This document shows positions 59,822 to 64,000 of a stretch of DNA of 64,000 bases, piece after piece; positions within the stretch are counted from its first letter, which is position 1; each line of letters starts with the position of its first letter. The DNA comes from Pycnopodia helianthoides (lineage: Eukaryota; Echinodermata; Asteroidea; Forcipulatida; Asteriidae). The stretch lies in the NCBI GenBank assembly GCA_032158295.1, contig CM063256.1, forward strand, positions 5,938,034 to 6,002,033, in the 5' to 3' direction. The translations under genes and the position numbers were made by a program. The notes beneath the pieces are model-generated. The model did no database searches, was not told the DNA's origin, and was given only the letters and a program-made list of their open reading frames with translations.

Positions 59822-62800
59822 CCCTTGTATACAGACGTCAAACGAGGCTAGTGTCTGCTACACTCGCCATTTTGGGAGTCAAACTGCATGTAGCCATTAT
59901 CGTGTAAAATGCGCACAACACTGTATAACACACAGGAACACCGATTCTCAGAATGGCACAACCAACATTGCTGTGATGATGACGTTGGGGAATTATATGA
60001 AAATCTTGTTGTTTTTTTATTTTGTAATGAATACATTGCTAAAGTAAAAATCGAATGTTTGTTAAATGACAAACATACCGTATTTGGGTTTGGAATGGAG
60101 GGTTTTGAGTGTTTTATTAATACAGAGATTTTAGATCGTTACAATTGGTCCTTCAAATTGTCTTCAAAGTGGGGTTTGTGAATATTTTTTATCACTTTCA
60201 CCAGAAGACGAATCAGTCTGAAAAAGGGTTAATTTCAATTCTTATTTTTATTTTTGTTAATATGACGTAGGCCTATACATTGGGAAATATCTTCAGCAGT
60301 TCAGGAAATAATGGTTTGTGAAATAATAAACTTGGACTACAGCGGGTGACGTCACCATTACTTCACGTTTGTAGTGAAGTCCTGGCTAGAATATTGAATG
60401 TCGTCAAGTATAGGCCCGCTATGAAGCTGTATTGTGTTGAAACAAAGCTAGTCAAGTTGATCCATGACCTTCAATGGTTGAACAGCCTCTACCAGACTCG
60501 AAAGAGGAAGAACATTTTCTGTAATAATATTTCACATCCGGAACTTTTGAATGACCTTGGTTACCCATTGTTATTTGAAAGTTTTTAGTAACCAGCCCTT
60601 CCGCCTTCTATTCGACAAGCCCATGGCATCACTTCAAGTTTTAAATGTCTCTATCGCAGTTCCCACGCACTTTAGTAACAGTACACCAAGTAAACACGCG
60701 TCGCGTTGTTTTTGCGTTGCTTAGCTGGGTGAAACGATGACACACAGAGCCCCCTAACTGTTACGATGATGAACAACTCAGTCTGTGATCAACCTTCCAC
60801 CACGAAGAAATTGTGATTGTCTACACATGGTCTACACAAGTACAAGTCGACAGTCGCTGTTTACTATAAACAGTTAAAGAGAAGTTTTCATAGAAAAGAA
60901 AGCTTACCAATAATATGTTGGATCCTGAACTGGTACAAAATTGGCCTTGGAAACAAATACGATGTGAAGTTTATTAGATTTATATGATTGCTTAATGATC
61001 GTCGACTCGTTCAGGGCTTGACCTTCGACACTATATATTTCGTGTCACTAGAGGGCGGCTTAGCAAAAACAGTCAGAAACAACAATGAGCAATCATGTAA
61101 ATCCATGCAAATGAACATCTTGACAAGTCCGTTTGCGAAAATGTAAAAGTTTTACCTGTCAGACTTCACTCTTGTCTGAACTATCCACTACTGCATTTTG
61201 CAATGATGTGACGTACACTCACTAAAAAATTATTGCAAGGGGCCCCATCCGTTTTAGGACATAATTTCATGGCGCTTCTTACGGTGGAATTCTGCGCTTT
61301 TAAGCGCAGCGTTGTGCGGTAATGAATATGGGCCTTGCCCAGGTCAGCATGGCCATTTTTCCGGGTCAACATATTTGACAATAATACCACGGCGGCAATT
61401 TCAGGTTATAGTTGTATAAGGTAAAAATAAAATCAAATAGGCATTTTAAACATACGGACTGATATGTTAACAACATTCCATTACTTTCCCTTGGACAGAC
61501 AAGCATTTATAGCGTGACAATGGTAATAAAAACATACGGCAGGGTGAGACCATACAACTCGTTATTAAAATGATTTTGTAAAACAATGGCTTTCATTTCA
61601 GAATGTACGTTTAATCCTAACAATCCTAAACTCATTTACGTAGTGGGCCTACTAAACCCCTTAAAATAGTTTGGACATTTTTTTCAATCGCACGTACATC
61701 TGGTTTATTTGTGTTCTGTTTATATCATGGCGTATATCAATTGAAAGCTTGTTCCTTCCTCCTCACAACGAGGGCTTATAAACTCAGTTGTGCACTTTCT
61801 GTTTGAGTCAATTCTGGACCCAGGACTTTTTAAAGTGCATGCACGGCCGCGCCCCGACCACTGGGGTTTTGACTGGAAATCAATTCGATTTAAACTTTTA
61901 ATTGCATTTCGCAAACAAACGTGAGATGGGGATTTATAAGACAGTTGAACTATTTTAATAATTATCAAATCTTACTTTGTATAAACTTCAAGTATGGTTG
62001 ACAACCAACAACTAAGTGTTACGGGAAATATTGTAGATCCTTACTAGAAACTACTAAACATCAGATTTACGGCAGCATGTGAGAAAATGTCGGTTCCTAG
62101 TTTATATTCCCATTTGTCAGAATAACATCTAATTATGAATATGGACGAAATCCCATACGAAACAAAAATCGTTAAGGGCGTCCCTTATTTTCTCCAGGGT
62201 TTCTAACTTCGATCGACCCTATTTTGGGTTTCTGAATCCCCTCCCCCCAAGGCCCCAACACCAGTCCACATATTTGTTTTTATTATATTTTATTATATAT
62301 TTTTTTACCGCCGACCTTTTCTCAAGGTCCAACACATTAGATGCACATAAGGCACAAGTGAAGCGTGTGTACACACCAGCAATCGGGGTCTCCTACTGGG
62401 CCTCTATTGTATTATTTCGGCTTTTATGCAACAGCTCCACTGGTTTTGTACATAGGCTACAAGTACTATTCAATTTGGGACCTTCACCCAACCAGGAACC
62501 CCAAGTACCTTTTGTTATAGGTCCCCGATTTGCAGGTTTGAATTTGTAAAACCCGTGTTTGTCGACCCAGTAAATCAAATACTTTCTGTTTCCCCTAGTT
62601 TGGACCCAGTTTTTATAGTGACATCTGCCCTGGTTTTGTACACGGAAGTAAAGTGAGTACAAGCTCTGTCAAACCACCATGACCCCTTTTGTTAAAGAGG
62701 CGGTTTCAATGAGGAGAATGAGGTGACCCACACATAAAACAGAAGAATAAGAATTAAAACTAGACGTACAGTTTTTGTAAAACAAAACACACAGGTGTTC

Positions 62801-64000
62801 GTGAGTGATGTCAGATTGTGTTTGAATGAAATGGGGACGACATTTAACATAGCAATTAAATGTCTGGTTCAGAGGTTAGAATGTTTTCAAAGGTAAAACC
62901 TCGTTTGCGGTTTTGGAATTCAAGGTCAAGTAGGGTCATATGTGTGTTATGTTGGTGATGTTTGTGAAGTTAATTGCGATGATTTAAATGATTGTGAAAA
63001 TGCAAGGATTGGTTCAGATGTTAGATTTTTTGTCGAATGAAATATATGAACTTTCGGTTTGAGTGGGATGTCATGATGGAATTAAATAAAAGATAAATTA
63101 TTGCTCTGAATTTCCATTAGGAAAAGATTTGTCTCACAAGTCCCCACATATTATGACAAATTTCCTTTACAATACCATAGTACAAAAAATAATTTGTAAA
63201 ACAATAAACTTTCACTTTGTCTTATCCCATGAATTTAATACATGGCTGTTACAAAACGGTTAACACGCACTTGCTGTGTAAACAACATTTGTATTTTGCT
63301 TTTCTATGGATGTCAATAAAACAACACATTAAAGAAAAGTCAATGTATTGTTAACATTTATTCATAAATACCCAGGACCGTTCATCCATTCTGATAGGTC
63401 AATAGGAGCTCACATGGCCATGTCTAAACATGCAAGATAAACTCAGTGAGAACTGTTTAAACATACACAGGCGCTAACTTACGCGTGAGACAATCAATAC
63501 ATGCCAGTACTCAATCTAAAATTCATTGGAACGCATGCGTACGCCAAACCGTTCAGCGTTTATGCATTTTGACCTTTCGCAAAACGAAGCCGGGGGACGT
63601 GACACTTGACAATTTACAGAAAAGCAGGGTCATGACCTTGCAATAAAGGACCTCGCCTCTGGCTCGGTCCTTTATAGCACGGCCACGACCCTGCCAACCG
63701 GTTTTAAACGGCCAGTTTATACCATGCCGCCACTCTTTTAGTCCCTTAATGAAATTTACAATTAAATTTCAAACTCCCTTTAATATCTTGCAGCTTTTAC
63801 AAATCTAATGTATAGTTATCAAATTAATTTTTGAAATAACAAACTTTGATTTTGTATGATTCAACATTATGATGTTCTCAGATGTCCTCATGATGTCATC
63901 AAGATCATGTTCAAGTGCCTTCTTAATGTTGAAAATTAATTCAGTAGGCCTATGCCAAATTTCAAAGTTCAGTTCAGATTCAATCTTAAGTTATCTTGTA
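59822..64000. other. Right flank of the window, no gene recognised
   Basis: A 90-codon plus frame (59909-60181) and an 80-codon plus frame (60346-60588) have mixed amino-acid composition but no recognisable domain, and no splice context that would join them; they remain unproven. CGCCATTTTGGGAGTCAAACTGCATGTA at about 59866 resembles sequence at 58695-58725, a dispersed repeat. One hairpin lies at 63624-63694. Nothing else supported. Confidence 0.5.
63624..63694. repeat. Hairpin element with TCGCCTCTGGCTC loop
   Basis: Arms GCAGGGTCATGACC...AATAAAGGACC and GGTCCTTTATAGCACGGCCACGACCCTGC. The loop resembles, on the opposite strand, those at 22530 and 53360. Confidence 0.82.

Overview
The window looks like nuclear DNA from an invertebrate deuterostome, most likely an echinoderm. 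The genes are split into small exons with GT-AG introns. The proteins are of animal SLC5 type. The intergenic DNA is AT-rich and full of short inverted-repeat (MITE-like) elements, a LINE remnant and a small LTR element whose primer-binding site resembles that of sea-urchin-type Ty3/gypsy elements. The species itself cannot be fixed from the sequence alone.

The core of the window is a cluster of sodium-coupled monocarboxylate transporter genes (SLC5A8/SLC5A12-like, sodium:solute symporter superfamily). Gene 1 lies on the minus strand (15210 down to 4518) and can be rebuilt completely: 15 coding exons, all phases closing, 629 aa. Gene 2 lies on the minus strand upstream of it (49250 down to about 24606). 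It has the same 15-exon plan; nine of its internal exons match gene 1 base for base in length, giving about 610 aa. Its last exon is uncertain. A second, independently valid first exon (55963-55619) sits 6.4 kb upstream of gene 2 exon 1 and ends in the same phase with the same motif, so gene 2 probably has alternative first exons that swap the first part of the transport core. At 1288-1371 on the plus strand is a last exon whose tail resembles the gene 1 tail, suggesting a third paralogue that enters from the left and converges on gene 1.

Gene 2 is swollen by tandem repeats: a 39-bp array in intron 8 (30354-34580), a 44-46-bp array in intron 5 (36470-40835) and an approximately 100-bp array in intron 2 (43890-44765). 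Gene 1 carries an unrelated 29-bp array (8829-10218) in the same intron 8. The middle of the 39-bp array is full of single-base deletions and looks like unpolished assembly.

Intergenic and intronic DNA: five copies of a TTAA-flanked MITE of about 385 bp and two of a diverged relative; two fold-back elements with CCAATTTCATAGAGCTGC ends, one nested inside a 1-kb inverted-repeat element; several hairpin elements with unrelated arms but similar GAGGC/GCCGAG-type loops; and, at 58799-59816, a compact LTR retroelement with identical 171-bp LTRs, a TCGAC target duplication, a tRNA-Leu-type primer site and a polypurine tract, enclosing an integrase fragment in antisense orientation. I see no rRNA, tRNA or CRISPR array.
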